NCBI GenBank assembly: GCA_964020155.1
Contig: OZ026548.1
Coordinates: 6,389,897 to 6,453,896, forward strand
Direction of reading: 5' to 3'
Origin: Chondrilla cf. caribensis
Taxonomy: Eukaryota > Porifera > Demospongiae > Chondrillida > Chondrillidae
DNA: 64,000 bases
Each line of letters opens with the position of its first letter. Positions within the stretch are counted from its first letter, which is position 1. Below, in pieces: positions 1-11,838 of this stretch. The notes below the pieces were generated by a model. The model had not been told where the DNA came from. It saw only the letters and a list, made by a program, of their open reading frames with translations, and ran no database searches. Both the position numbers and the translations under genes were made by a program.

Positions 1-504
1 GCACTCCTGAGGCTCACTCTTCAAGGAGGAAGGACGCACAGACCTCAATGAACTGAACAAGAGATCTGATATGGTCCTTCTCAAAGAAACATCAGATCCA
101 CTGAGGGACCTCACGAGAGGAAATGTTAATAACACATTTAGTTTGATGGTGAAAGGGACTTGGTGGTCAGACTGCTCCGCTCCATGAACTGGTGATGGTC
201 CAGTAGTCCCCACCTGCTTAGTCCTCTGCCTAGCTTGCCAAAGACCGCACAGCGCATTACAACGATACTCGACAAGGTCCTGGTAGGTAGTGCTACTGGA
301 AATACAAACATCACGAATAGTTTCAGAGATTTCATCGAGTGTCCTGCCTTCGAATGAGCTGTCTAATGCTTTCTTTCTCCGTTCCTCCAAAATATTCGAG
401 GGAAGAGGCACTAGGTTAACCATTCTCTTCAAACCATAGTTTAGAAGAATGTTTTCCTCGCTCAGAAGAAGCCACTGTCTTCTGTTGCTGTCTTCTTCAG
501 CCAT
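1..504 (-). CDS. N-terminal part of an unrecognised protein, cut by the window edge
   Basis: An open frame of 168 codons runs from an ATG at 504 to position 1 with no stop and no obvious splice site, so this is the 5' coding part of a gene that continues to the left. It begins MAEEDSNRRQWLLLSEEN. It holds a basic, helical-looking middle (PSNILEERRKKALDSSFEG) and a leucine- and serine-rich end (LLTFPLVRSLSGSDVSLRR) of the kind seen in large armadillo-like scaffold or ubiquitin-ligase proteins, but I do not recognise the family. There is no signal peptide or membrane segment. The shorter frame at 138-335 overlaps it on the same strand and is a shadow. The downstream end of desaturase copy 1 lies about 690 bp upstream of the start, so the promoter should be in 505-1194. 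Confidence 0.6.
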   Translation of the reverse strand, partial: MAEEDSNRRQWLLLSEENILLNYGLKRMVNLVPLPSNILEERRKKALDSSFEGRTLDEISETIRDVCISSSTTYQDLVEYRCNALCGLWQARQRTKQVGTTGPSPVHGAEQSDHQVPFTIKLNVLLTFPLVRSLSGSDVSLRRTISDLLFSSLRSVRPSSLKSEPQEC

Positions 505-1194
505 TCCGTCGAGAGCGAGTTAACTAACTTTCTGTTCACTGGATGAATCAACAGCAAATAAGCAAGAGATAGACACAGTGTTTAACGACCGAAGCCAACA
601 CGGTGAATTCTAGTTAACAATACCTTGAGTGCATCAACTATGAGCCGACGAGGCTCCAGAGACATTGCTAGCTAGATGTAGGTGGACCAGATCCGTTCAA
701 ATTCAGGAAAATGGCCACCCTTAGTGTTGCGCAATCAGTAACCATGACATATTGAGCATGCGCATAAACCGCACACAGCCACTCAAATTATTGACCATAA
801 CTGGGCGAAATATCACAAGTTAAAAACAACACTTATCAGACTATCACCAAACCTAATGATCAACTAAGTACACATGCTGCATAATATATAAATAGAATAT
901 TGCTTGTAGTCGCTTGAATTTAATTTGCTAATTTCAATTAAGTGTACTTGATGAGTTCTTACAGCATTATTTTAATATCATTACAGTTTACTATAATATT
1001 CATGTGCAAGGGAATGACTTTCCATATTAATATAAATAGTATTCATATTGTCTTACTCTTTGTGTTCCAGGCACCTTAATAGTAGCCCCTGGACTGGCCT
1101 ACAGGCTAGTGGTTGCCCAGTATAAATAAGATTCTTGATTTATGTTCTGATAACGATAAATCACATCATTGATGCGATGATGTTAGGATCACAA
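505..1194. other. Intergenic stretch with an insertion relative to the paralogous copy
   Basis: No gene was seen. Positions about 788-905 resemble 4553-4665 downstream of desaturase copy 2, so the duplicated block extends past the coding end. Positions about 905-1158 are absent from the second copy and look like a 250-bp insertion in the first. The stretch is AT-rich. Confidence 0.5.
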
Positions 1195-1499
1195 TTAGTC
1201 CACCTTAGTATCTTGACCCGCAAGTTGCTGCCCGAGCTTCTTGAGGTGGTTCACATGGCAGCCGATAGCCTCCGTTGTGGTGTTGACATAGTGATATTTG
1301 ATTCCAAACTCTTTACAAGTTTCAGCAACAATAGGAGTTATCTTGGGATAGTGCGATTGGATGACCCCGGGGAAGAGGTGGTGAGTGGTCTGGTGGTTGA
1401 GAGCACCTGAGGAAGTCAGGGAGTACTGAAAGGGGAAATGTCCACCATACCAATTGAGATGAGTGACAGGATACATACCACGCATGAACATGCACATGT

Positions 1500-1565
<66 letters not shown>

Positions 1566-3141
1566 CCCCCACACACACACACCTGTCATTATATTCCAAA
1601 ACCAGCTGTCAGTGGCATAATCCTGAGTTGTTGCTATTTGCATTTCAGCCCTACAGCAGAGGAGGCTCAACCATTCACAATATTCCACTGTCAAACTACA
1701 CATTCCTAGTATCTTACCAATCCATATCAACATAGTTCCTTTCATCTGGTTTAGGCCAATCCACTTCACTGATGACATGTGAGGTTTGGAATATCAGTGC
1801 CAACCAGTAGCTAAACGTGACATCCCCGATGATGTTCACCAAGACCTATGGTCCACCATAAAGAACTCAACCGACTTGTTAACTGCTGTAAACTGTGTGT
1901 GTGATGGGGGGGGGGGGGGACTCACCACTGTTGATAACGGCATGAACATCAATGGAATACCAAACCGGTACAGACAGTGGGTGACTTTCCCGGTGAAGAA
2001 TATCACCCACTGGGAACTGGAAGGCTTGGCAAACCGGATACTTGCTGTGAAGATAAAGTGATACATTGCCATGGTGAATCACCATGGTAACTTGTGTATG
2101 CTAACACCAATTAAACTCACAATTATTCATAGTGTACATCAAATAAAAGTCTTGAAATCTGGTCTTGATTCCCAACTGAGAAGAAGAGGAACAAGGAAAC
2201 CATCAAATCCAAAGACAGCCCACCACACACTAGAGTACGGGGACACAACTCACCACACACTAGAGTACGGGGACACAACTCACCACACACTAGAGTACAG
2301 GGACACAACTCACCACACACTAGAGTACGGGGGCACAACTCACCACACAGTAAAGCATGGGGACGTATATATGCTGATAAAAGTATCTCGGAAGCCATTT
2401 CTGCTCCCATTTGATTCGTCGAATGTCAGGTGACTCGGAACTAGCCGTCACGATATCTGGATCAGACCCATCAATATTAGTGAATGAGTGATGTCCTAAG
2501 GTATGCTGTGGAAACACTCAGGATAACTCAGTATTCTCTTGTACATCTAGTCCACACAACTAACTTGATGTATCCAACAAAACATGGACGCTCCATGATA
2601 GAAGTCGTGGACACACTGGACCAACTTCCACACCCACGGCTTGTGGGTGATGGCAAAATGGCTACAAGTGAGATAATCACGAGTGACACATGATGGTCAC
2701 ATGTAAGTCACATGATCAACCCTGACCTACCTTGAATCGTGTGTGCACGTCATGGCAACCAGAGCAGTACTCACTCCCAACAAAAGGGAACACAGAATAC
2801 ACAAAACCAAGCTATCTTGGAAGACAATCTGAGAAATTAAAGATTTGTGTTGGATCAAAACAATGAAGAAGGGGGGACAAAACTCACTGCTCCGGCCAAG
2901 GAGGTGAAAGAGAGTAGAAGGAAGAAAATGTAGCGAGCAAACATCCAATAGTCGACCTTTGGATCCTGGAGTGGGAACAGTGATCACCCACTATCACTTC
3001 AAGACGTGCCACATGCATACAGGTACACTCACAATGTTGTTTTCTTCAAAATATTTCTCCACTCTTTCCTTCAAAGTCACATAAAATTTGCTACATGGAA
3101 AGACGTTTATCAGCATAGAAACATGCATGTGTATGTGTACT

Positions 3142-3210
<69 letters not shown>

Positions 3211-3812
3211 TGGTTTGGGAAACCATGGATATTCATTGGTTATCAACTTGCCAACATAAAACTTCTCCAAAACCCTATAGTCGTGGACACACGTGCAATG
3301 TGGCAACAGATTGTAATGGTTGCAGCAATCCCAACCAACCTGTGTACGCTCAGTTTGTGGTAGGATTCAAACAGCTGTGTGGCATCTCTACCAACGCCAT
3401 ACATTATCTGGTCGATGCCTCCTGGGTGATGCTTAATGAACTTGGACACATCATACACCTTAAGAGAATATCAGAAACGTCACATTGTGATGTGTTCACT
3501 TCTAGCATAGACCCTACGTATCTGGGGTCTATGGTTCTAGAGTCCACCATCACCCCACTCAATATAGCAGTAGTCCATGCAGTCAAACCTTGTTTCTTAT
3601 AGCTATATGTCCATTATGACGTTCGTTCAGCTCAGCCAGCTCTTCCCAGGTGAACGTCCTCACGTTCCGATCAGCACCCGGTTCTTTACCGTCATCACAG
3701 GAAAGAGACTTCCGCGGGATAGCGTCTATTTCTCCTGTGAGCGGAGATAAAGCCTATTCAGGTACTGAAAGAGATCAACAGTGTAAGAAATTGTCCTCGA
3801 CGAACCCGGCAT
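1195..3812 (-). CDS. Front-end fatty acyl desaturase with cytochrome b5 domain, copy 1
   Basis: Multi-exon gene for a membrane desaturase that would insert a double bond between an existing one and the carboxyl end of a polyunsaturated acyl chain in the ER. Exons read from GT-AG sites and frame: 3589-3753 (open part), 3340-3458, 3209-3274, 3033-3090, 2888-2965, 2731-2828, 2565-2661, 2344-2505, 2121-2175, 1926-2044, 1718-1845, 1583-1650, 1195-1406. Order: b5 haem motif KHHPGG, then histidine boxes THDSSH, HTLGHH and QTTHH (the Q/H third box of front-end desaturases), with hydrophobic segments between. About 475 codons, the usual length. The start is unsure. An ATG at 3810-3812, conserved in both copies, could join through a 70-base intron ending at GCGGAAG. 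The enzyme's regiospecificity (delta-5, -6 or other) cannot be told from the sequence. Confidence 0.85.
1499..1582. repeat. (CA)n microsatellite in desaturase copy 1, intron 12
   Basis: A long CA run followed by a C-run and a second CA run. On the gene strand it begins right at the splice donor of exon 1583-1650, so the donor GTGTGT is part of the repeat. Confidence 0.95.
2217..2343. repeat. 30-bp minisatellite, 4 units, in desaturase copy 1 intron 8
   Basis: Tandem 30-bp units (core CACCACACACTAGAGTACGG) begin at 2221 and run into the end of exon 2344-2505. On the gene strand every unit repeats the exon's donor sequence TGTGTG|GTGAGT. Desaturase copy 2 has eight units at the same place. Confidence 0.95.
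3146..3208. repeat. (CA)n microsatellite at a splice donor, desaturase copy 1
   Basis: The run abuts exon 3209-3274. On the gene strand the exon ends CCAAACCAAG and the intron starts with the GT repeat itself. Confidence 0.95.
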
Positions 3813-4700
3813 GGCTGTTTCCTCATTAAATTACGTCAGGGGACTGGTATGACCAGATGGCGGAATCCAGACAAGAGGCCAGAGGGGCACCGATGCGTGT
3901 CTAGTATTTCCGCAATTCTTTATTATACTAGAAAAAACGAATAAACGGGAAAATACCGATAATTAATTAAATATCGAATAAAATTTAATGGCTATGTATT
4001 CGATCAAAAAACTGAATCCATTCGTAGAACGACGAATTGTGCTGGGTTTGTTCGTTTGAAATCTTCGATACTCGCATGGACCGTTCCGCTGGGCTTTTAG
4101 TAGGCGCCCGGGGGTCCTTCCAACGCTAGCCGATGCGGAACAGCCAAGGTGTCTACTTCTCCATCAGATCAGAAGTTAGCAGGTAAGTTTCACGGTACGT
4201 GCATGGATCAGTGTATTTGTGCCTGTATGTTGATCTCATTTATGTGCCAGTGTTTGTAGATTCTTCTTTTCTTCAATGCACACTGCACTGATGAGACCCA
4301 AGTAGGCCGAGACAGTGATGATGCATGCCTGACGTCTGTGTATGTATGTATGTATGTATGTGTGTATTTATGTGTGTATGTATGTGTGTATGTATGTATG
4401 TATGTATGTATGTATGTATGCATGTATGCATGTGCAATGCAATGTTATTGTTACACACGACATTGTGTACTTTCATGCACGTGTAGTTTTTGTATAATAT
4501 TATATTCTGTTCATGTGTATTTGTATACACATGAACTATGGACAGAACCTCCAAGTATTGACCATAATTGGGCAAAGTCACAAATACAAACAACACTTTT
4601 ATCGGACTATTATCAAAACTAATGGTCCAGTAACTACACGTGCTATAATAAATAGAATATTGACAATCACATCATCGATGCGATGATGTTAGGATCACAA
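3813..4700. other. Spacer between the two desaturase copies
   Basis: No gene was seen. It should hold the copy 1 promoter on its left side and copy 2 downstream sequence on its right. Positions 4335-4434 are a (TATG)n-type microsatellite. A short interrupted palindrome CTGGTATGACCAG near 3845 recurs upstream of copy 2 near 7465, which marks homology slightly beyond the presumed start codon. Confidence 0.55.
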
Positions 4701-5005
4701 TTAGTCCACTTTAGTATCTTGACCCGCAAGTTGCTGCCCGAGCTTCTTGAGGTGGTTCACATGGCAGCCGATAGCCTCCGTTGTGGTGTTGACATAGTGA
4801 TATTTGATTCCAAACTCTTTACAAGTTTCAGCAACAATAGGAGTTATCTTGGGATAGTGCGATTGGATGACCCCGGGGAAGAGGTGGTGAGTGGTCTGGT
4901 GGTTGAGAGCACCTGAGGAAGTCAGGGAGTACTGAAAGGGGAAATGTCCACCATACCAATTGAGACGAGTGACAGGATACATACCATGCATGAGCATGCA
5001 CATGT

Positions 5006-5066
<61 letters not shown>

Positions 5067-6771
5067 ATAGGCATGCACATGCACACACACACCTGTCATC
5101 ATATTCCAAAACCAGCTGTCAGTGGCATAATCCTGAGTTGTTGCTATTTGCATTTCAGCCCTACAGCAGAGGAGGCTCAACCATTCACAATATTCCACCG
5201 TCAAACTACACATTCCTAGTATCTTACCAATCCATATCAACATAGTTCCTTTCATCTGGTTTAGGCCAATCCACTTCACTGATGACATGTGAGGTTTGGA
5301 ATATCAGTGCCAACCAGTAGCTCCCTGTGATCTCCCCGATGATGTTCACCAAGACCTATGGTCCACCATAAAGAACTCAACTGACTTGTTAACTGCTGTA
5401 AACTGTGTGTGTGTGTGGGGGGGGGGGGGACTCACCACTGTTGATAACGGCATGAACATCAATGGAATACCAAACCGGTACAGACAGTGGGTGACTTTCC
5501 CGGTGAAGAATATCACCCACTGGGAACTGGAAGGCTTGGCAAACCGGATACTTGCTGTGAAGATAAAGTGATACATTGCCATGGTGAATCACCATGGTAA
5601 CTTGTGTATGCTAACACCAATTAAACTCACAATTATTCATAGTGTACATCAAATAAAAGTCTTGAAATCTGGTCTTGATTCCCAACTGAGAAGAAGAGGA
5701 ACAAGGAAACCATCAAATCCAAAGACAGCCCACCACACACTAGAGTACGGGGACACAACTCACCACACACTAGAGTACGGGGACACAACTCACCACACAC
5801 TAGAGTACGGGGACACAACTCACCACACACTAGAGTACGGGGACACAACTCACCACACACTAGAGTACGGGGACACAACTCACCACACACTAGAGTACGG
5901 GGACACAACTCACCACACACTAGAGTACGGGGACACTACTCACCACACACTAGAGTACGGGGACACAACTCACCACACAGTAAAGCATGGGGACGTATAT
6001 ATGCTGATAAAAGTATCTCGGAAGCCATTTCTGCTCCCATTTGATTCGTCGAATGTCAGGTGACTCGGAACTAGCTGTCATGATATCTGGATCAGACCCA
6101 TCAATATTGGTAAATGGGTGATGTCCTAAGGTATGCTGTGGAAACACTCAGGATAACTCAGTATTCTCTTGTACATCTAGTCCACACAACTAACTTGATG
6201 TATCCAACAAAACATGGACGCTCCATGATAGAAGTCGTGGACACACTGGACCAACTTCCACACCCACGGCTTGTGGGTGATGGCAAAATGGCTACAAGTG
6301 AGATAATCACGAGTGACACATGATGGTCACATGTAAGTCACATGATCAACCCTGACCTACCTTGAATCGTGTGTGCACGTCATGGCAACCAGAGCAGTAC
6401 TCACTCCCAACAAAAGGGAACACAGAATACACAAAACCAAGCTATCTTGGAAGACAATCTGAGAAATTAAAGATTTGTGTTGGATCAAAACAATGAAGAA
6501 GAGGGGACAAAACTCACTGCTCCGGCCAAGGAGGTGAAAGAGAGTAGAAGGAAGAAAATGTAGCGAGCAAACATCCAATAGTCGACCTTTGGATCCTGGA
6601 GTGGGAACCGTGATCACCCACTATCACTTCAAGACGTGCCACATACATACAGGTACACTCACAATGTTGTTTTCTTCAAAATATTTCTCCACTCTTTCCT
6701 TCAAAGTCACATAAAATTTGCTACATGGAAAGACGTTTATCAGCATAGAAACATACATGTGTACGTGTACT

Positions 6772-6838
<67 letters not shown>

Positions 6839-7440
6839 TGGTTTGGGAAACCATGGATATTCATTGGTTATCAACTTGCCAACATAAAACTTCTCCAAAA
6901 CCCTATAGTCGTGGACACACGTGCAATGTGGCAACAGATTGTAATGGTTGCAGCAATCCCAACCAACCTGTGTACGCTCAGTTTGTGGTAGGATTCAAAC
7001 AGCTGTGTGGCATCTCTACCAACGCCATACATTATCTGGTCGATGCCTCCTGGGTGATGCTTAATGAACTTGGACACATCATACACCTTAAGAGAATATC
7101 AGAAACGTCACATTGTGATGTGTTCAGTTCTAGCAAAGACCCTACGTATCTGGGGTCTATGGTTCTAGAGTCCACCATCACCCCACTCAATGTAGCAGTA
7201 GTCCATGCAGTCAAACCTTGTTTCTTATAGCTATATGTCCATTATGACGTTCGTTCAGCTCAGCCAGCTCTTCCCAGGTGAACGTCCTCACGTTCCGATC
7301 AGCACCCGGTTCTTTACCGTCATCACAGGAAAGAGACTTCCGCGGGATAGCGTCTATTTCTCCTGTGAGCGGAGATAAAGCCTATTCAGGTACTGAAAGA
7401 GATCAACAGTGTAAGAAATTGTCCTCGACGAACCCGGCAT
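4701..7440 (-). CDS. Front-end fatty acyl desaturase with cytochrome b5 domain, copy 2
   Basis: Tandem duplicate of the gene at 1195-3812, with the same exon order and the same introns at nearly identical sequence. The first recognised exon ends at 7217 and the last runs to the stop at 4701-4703. The haem motif KHHPGG (minus, near 7050) and all three histidine boxes are kept, and I see no frameshift or internal stop, so both copies look functional. Small differences exist: the residues after histidine box 2 read HHPF here and HHSF in copy 1, and the exon coding IIG-DVTFSYW in copy 1 reads IIG-EITGSYW here. The possible start ATG is at 7438-7440. Homology with copy 1 stops almost exactly there, so the two copies probably have partly different promoters. 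Substrate and regiospecificity cannot be assigned. Confidence 0.85.
5005..5064. repeat. (CA)n microsatellite in desaturase copy 2
   Basis: Counterpart of the run at 1499-1562, different in length. It is followed by CATAGGCATGCACATG and a second short CA run reaching the donor of the neighbouring exon. Confidence 0.95.
5727..5973. repeat. 30-bp minisatellite, 8 units, in desaturase copy 2 intron 8
   Basis: Same unit and place as 2217-2343, but eight units instead of four. It is the clearest length difference between the duplicates. Each unit carries on the gene strand CTCTAG, then TGTGTG, then GTGAGT, which mimics an acceptor, a tiny exon and a donor. Confidence 0.95.
6774..6836. repeat. (CA)n microsatellite at a splice donor, desaturase copy 2
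   Basis: Counterpart of 3146-3208. It directly follows the donor of the exon ending CCAAACCAAG on the gene strand. Confidence 0.95.
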
Positions 7441-7935
7441 GGCTTTTTGTTTATCAAAGGTGACTGGTATGACCAGATGCTGGAAAGGTCACTGTTTCGG
7501 ACAAAATGGGGTGATCTTAAAGGGGGTTCCCCTCAATCAGTCATCAAGCCCCAACATGGCGGACAGGTCTGGTCAGCTAGACTTGCAGGCGGGCACAATG
7601 GCAGGTCTTCTGCTTGCAAAATGTAAGAAAATCCTTCTATTGAGAATTTTTTAATTGTTTATTATTCATTCTTTGTTTTATTTCCAGATAAATAACCGTA
7701 AAAATGTATGCGAAATTCTGAATCCAAAAAATTGATTATTACGTGAGTTTAAAGGGATTTATGGTGCGTATTTTATAGTGTAGCTGAATGTGTTATACAA
7801 GTGACAATGCATTAATGAGTGAATGAAAGTGTATGAATGTTATGCTGCTGCCTTCAGTCATCTAAATGATTGTGGGTGCCTAGAAACCCATTTTCATGCT
7901 AAAAATGTTGATATTTGGTTCAAATGTTGTTCAGT
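7441..7935. other. Intergenic stretch between desaturase copy 2 and the kinase gene
   Basis: The right side is the 3' flank of the minus-strand kinase gene and the left side should hold the promoter of desaturase copy 2. No further gene was recognised. Short frames here have no support. Confidence 0.5.
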
Positions 7936-10900
7936 TTACATTGACGTCTCCAGCATTGCTTCCAAACCGATATCCATAGTCTGGGGACTGATCATGAACT
8001 GGTATTGGTTGGTTTGTCTCAAGTCTTTCTCCTCCAAAGAAGACACATTGTTTTCCTGAGTGTGTTCTATCTTCTCCATTTGCCCACATTCCTCCTCCAC
8101 TGAGTTGGACTGTATGCTCGGTACTGATTCTCTGCTGGCCTTCTCCATGGCTGGCATCAGGTTGTAGTATGGCAGCATTTCGTCCACCAAGAGGTGGATG
8201 TAGTTCTCCTTGTGCGTGCTGCTCAGCATGTGGTCCATCTTTGAACGAAGGTCTGCGAAAGTTGGCCTGGGTTTCGGATCCTCATTCCAGCATTCCTGCA
8301 TTATAGTGTAGCTATTGGGAACGGGAGTAAGTATTGAACTGTGTTAATTGGGACGCTCTCCACATTTGTGTGTGTGTGTGTGTGTGTGTGTGTTGCATGT
8401 GTCTCACATGTCATCATTGCAGTTGGTAGGTCTTGGAAGTCTGTATCCTTTCTGCAGAGCCTCCAGCAGTTCACGGTTATTGAAAGTTGGGTAAGGATAG
8501 CCACCTGAAGGGGTGGGCAAGGGGTGTGTTACGATGATGGGTGGAGGGAGGGGTGTGTTATGATGATGGGTGGAGGGTGGGGTGTGTTATGATGATGGGT
8601 GGAGGGAGGGGTGTGTTATGATGATGGGTGGAGGGAGGGGTGTGTTATGATGATGGGTGGAGGGTGGGGTGTGTTATGATGATGGGTGGAGGGAGGGGTG
8701 TGTTTTGATGATGGGTGGAAGGTGGGGTGTGTCACGAGAGTGAGTGGATAAAGAGGTGTGTAAATCCCTCACCTAGAGTACATATCTCCCAGAGTGTGAT
8801 GCCATAGGACCACCTGAACACATGTACAATAGAATCCATATAGAATGGCAGATTTATGCACACTTTATGTACCATCCACATATATTCTGTACACACACTG
8901 TACATATATTCTGTACACACAGTATACACACTGTACATATGTTCCGTACACACAGTACACAGAATATACATATATTCTGTACACACAGTACACATTGTGC
9001 ACTCCGATAAACTGTCCATGAGGTATACCAGTAGTGGTTAGCTATTAGCTTGTTGCTATGTTGAGTGGCGTACCAGCCAACAGCTGAGATGTGTGTCCAC
9101 CCATTAGAACTACAATTAGCTACTCACACATCACTCTTAGTTGTGAACACTCTGTCCACAATAGCCTCTATGGCCATCCAGCGAAGTGGCATTTGTCCCG
9201 TGCTCTTGCTTAAGTACATCTTTCCCTCGCGCGATAGACCGAAGTCTGCAATCTTCAGCATTTTGTCTTTGTCGATGAGGATGTTCCTACAGGCCAGGTC
9301 CCGGTGCACCACCAGCATGCTGCTGAGGTATTCCTGAGGTGTAGCAGAAGTGGACAGCCAGCAGGGTCAGACCACACCACACCATCTCAACCTGATTTAT
9401 CCCTGACCACACCCACTCAGCAGTCTTACCATTCCAGAAGCTATCTGATAGGCAAACGAGAGAAGGTTGCTAGGCTTCAGATCCCCCAGCTCCCAGTAAT
9501 GGTTGTCCAGCTCCTCTTGGAGGACGGCAGGATCTTCTTCAGTTTCATAATTTTCTTTCTTAGTTTCATCGTCCCTGGCTGCCACATTGCAGTAGTCATT
9601 CTCTTGCTGTCGGACAATTGGAGAAAATCCTCAACAGGTAGCATTGAGAAATTGCAACAACTTTATGCATTTCTAATCAAATTTTATTCTTTAGTGAATG
9701 TCAGTGGGCTAAGACTGATAGACAGACTAGAGCTGGTAGACGGACTAGAGCTGCTAGACGGACTAGGGCTGGTAGACGGACTAGGGCTGGTAGACGGACT
9801 AGGGCTGGTAGACGGACTAGAACTGGTAGACGGACTAGAGCTGGTAGACGGACTAGGGCTGGTAGACGGACTAGGGCTGGTAGACGGACTAGGGCTGGTA
9901 GACGGACTAGGGCTGGTAGACGGACTAGGGCTGGTAGACGGACTAGGGCTGGTAGACGGACTAGGGCTGGTAGATGGACTCACTTTAACCTTCTTTCTCA
10001 TTGTTCTCAAGTATGTCAGTAGATCGCCATGGGCAACATACTCAAGTACAAGACAAAATGGCTCCTGTAGTGTGCAGCACCCAATTAGGTTGACAACAAA
10101 TGGACTTCGGCTGTCGCTAATCTTCTTCATGATGGCAATCTCCCTCAGAAAGTCCCCTTTTATGCTCTCGTTGGACCCAACTAATTTAATGGATTAGCAA
10201 TATCACATGGATAGTTAGCTACATTAGGGTATAATGGCTGTGTGTGTGTGTGTGTGTGTTCGTGGGTCAGTGTGGGTGGGTGTGCATGGTTAAACTCACA
10301 TTTCAGCATCTTGACAGCCACCTGTGTCCCTGGCTTGACATGCCTGGTCACAGACACAATGGAGGCTTTGTACACTTCTCCAAAGTTCCCGTCAGATATC
10401 TTCTGATTCATGATGATTTCGTGTGGAGGTAGCTCCCATTCGTCCATCTGTACTGGTTCCAACCGCATGTCTCTCAGAGGCTCAAACGCTTCAAACTCGC
10501 TTTCTCCTTCGTGGTCTCCACCAACCCACATGACCTAGGAGTCAGGGTGTAAGTATCTTGTGACTATCATGTGATGATAATACAGACTTCTCTGAGAGTG
10601 CTTGATTGGTCAAATTTACATCATTTAAGTGAGGTTGAGTGCAGTGAGGCTGAGTGCAGTGAGGCTGAGTGCAGTGAGGCTGAGTGCAGTGAGGCTGAGT
10701 GCAGTGAGGCTGAGTGCAGTGAGGCTGAGTGCAGTGAGGCTGAGTGTAGTGAGGCTGAGTGCAGTGAGGCTGAGTGCAGTGAGGCTGAGTGCAGTGAGGC
10801 TGAGTGCAGTGAGGCTGAGTGCAGTGAGGCTGAGTGCAGTGTGGCTGAGTGTAGTGAGGCTGAGTGCAGTGAGGCTGAGTGCAGTGAGGCTGAGTGTAGT

Positions 10901-11807
10901 GAGGCTGAGTGCAGTGAGGCTGAGTGCAGTGTGGCTGAGTGTAGTGAGGCTGAGTGCAGTGAGGCTGAGTGCAGTGAGGCTGAGTGCAGTGTGGCTGAGT
11001 GTAGTGAGGCTGAGTGCAGTGTGGCTGAGTGTAGTGAGGCTGAGTGCAGTGAGGCTGAGTGCAGTGAGGCTGAGTGTTGGAGTGCAGGGTTCAGTGTGCA
11101 TTGAGGTGAGATTTATGGTTATTTATCTTGTGGCTGTCATGTGATGTGTTTGTCATGCACTTGTCATGTGACATACATCTTTGATGGCTTCTTGCTTATT
11201 CCTTCTGAAGCACCACACAAGGACACACACAAGGGCGATTATGCAGGGACACATGCACAGGAACAGACCCCCCACCACAGAAATCGAGGCCGCAATGGCT
11301 ACTATGCTGTTGGGACTGCCTACAGAAATAGGAGAGATTAATAAAAATACTTCAACAAACCATTGTCCCTTATGTTGCTCCACCCCTACTGCTGCCACGC
11401 CCCCTGATGTTGTTCCACCCCTAATGCTGCCACGCCCCCTGATGTTGTTCCACCCCTAATGCTGCCACACCCCCTGATGTTGTTCCACCCCTAATGCTGC
11501 CACGCCCCCTGATATTGTTCCACCCCTAATGCTGCCACACCCCTTGATGTTGTTCCACCCCTACTGCTGCCACACCCAACCCTTTGTAATCTTTACCTGT
11601 TGCAAACGTCATTGTGAACTGCAGTGTCACTGCAGCTGTCTTCTTCTGATGACCGTAAACTGCGACGACCTGTATGTTGTGAACACATATAGCACAGAAT
11701 ACATGTACACACGCAAACACAAAAAGTTCAGTGTTGTAACAATAACAACAATATACACAACCAATACACAATCAAGAATATGAACATGCTTATCCCCACG
11801 TAAGTGA

Positions 11808-11838
<31 letters not shown>

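Noticed and set aside
1438..1735. Plus-strand frames with poly-His/Thr
   Set aside because: They translate the CA microsatellite opposite to desaturase exons.
9304..10197. Plus-strand frame of 297 codons across the kinase gene
   Set aside because: Antisense shadow of real kinase exons and the 18-bp repeat.
10571..11144. Open frames of 158-177 codons on both strands (ECSEA and LSLTA repeats)
   Set aside because: They come from a 15-bp tandem repeat whose length is a multiple of three, lying in an intron of the kinase gene.
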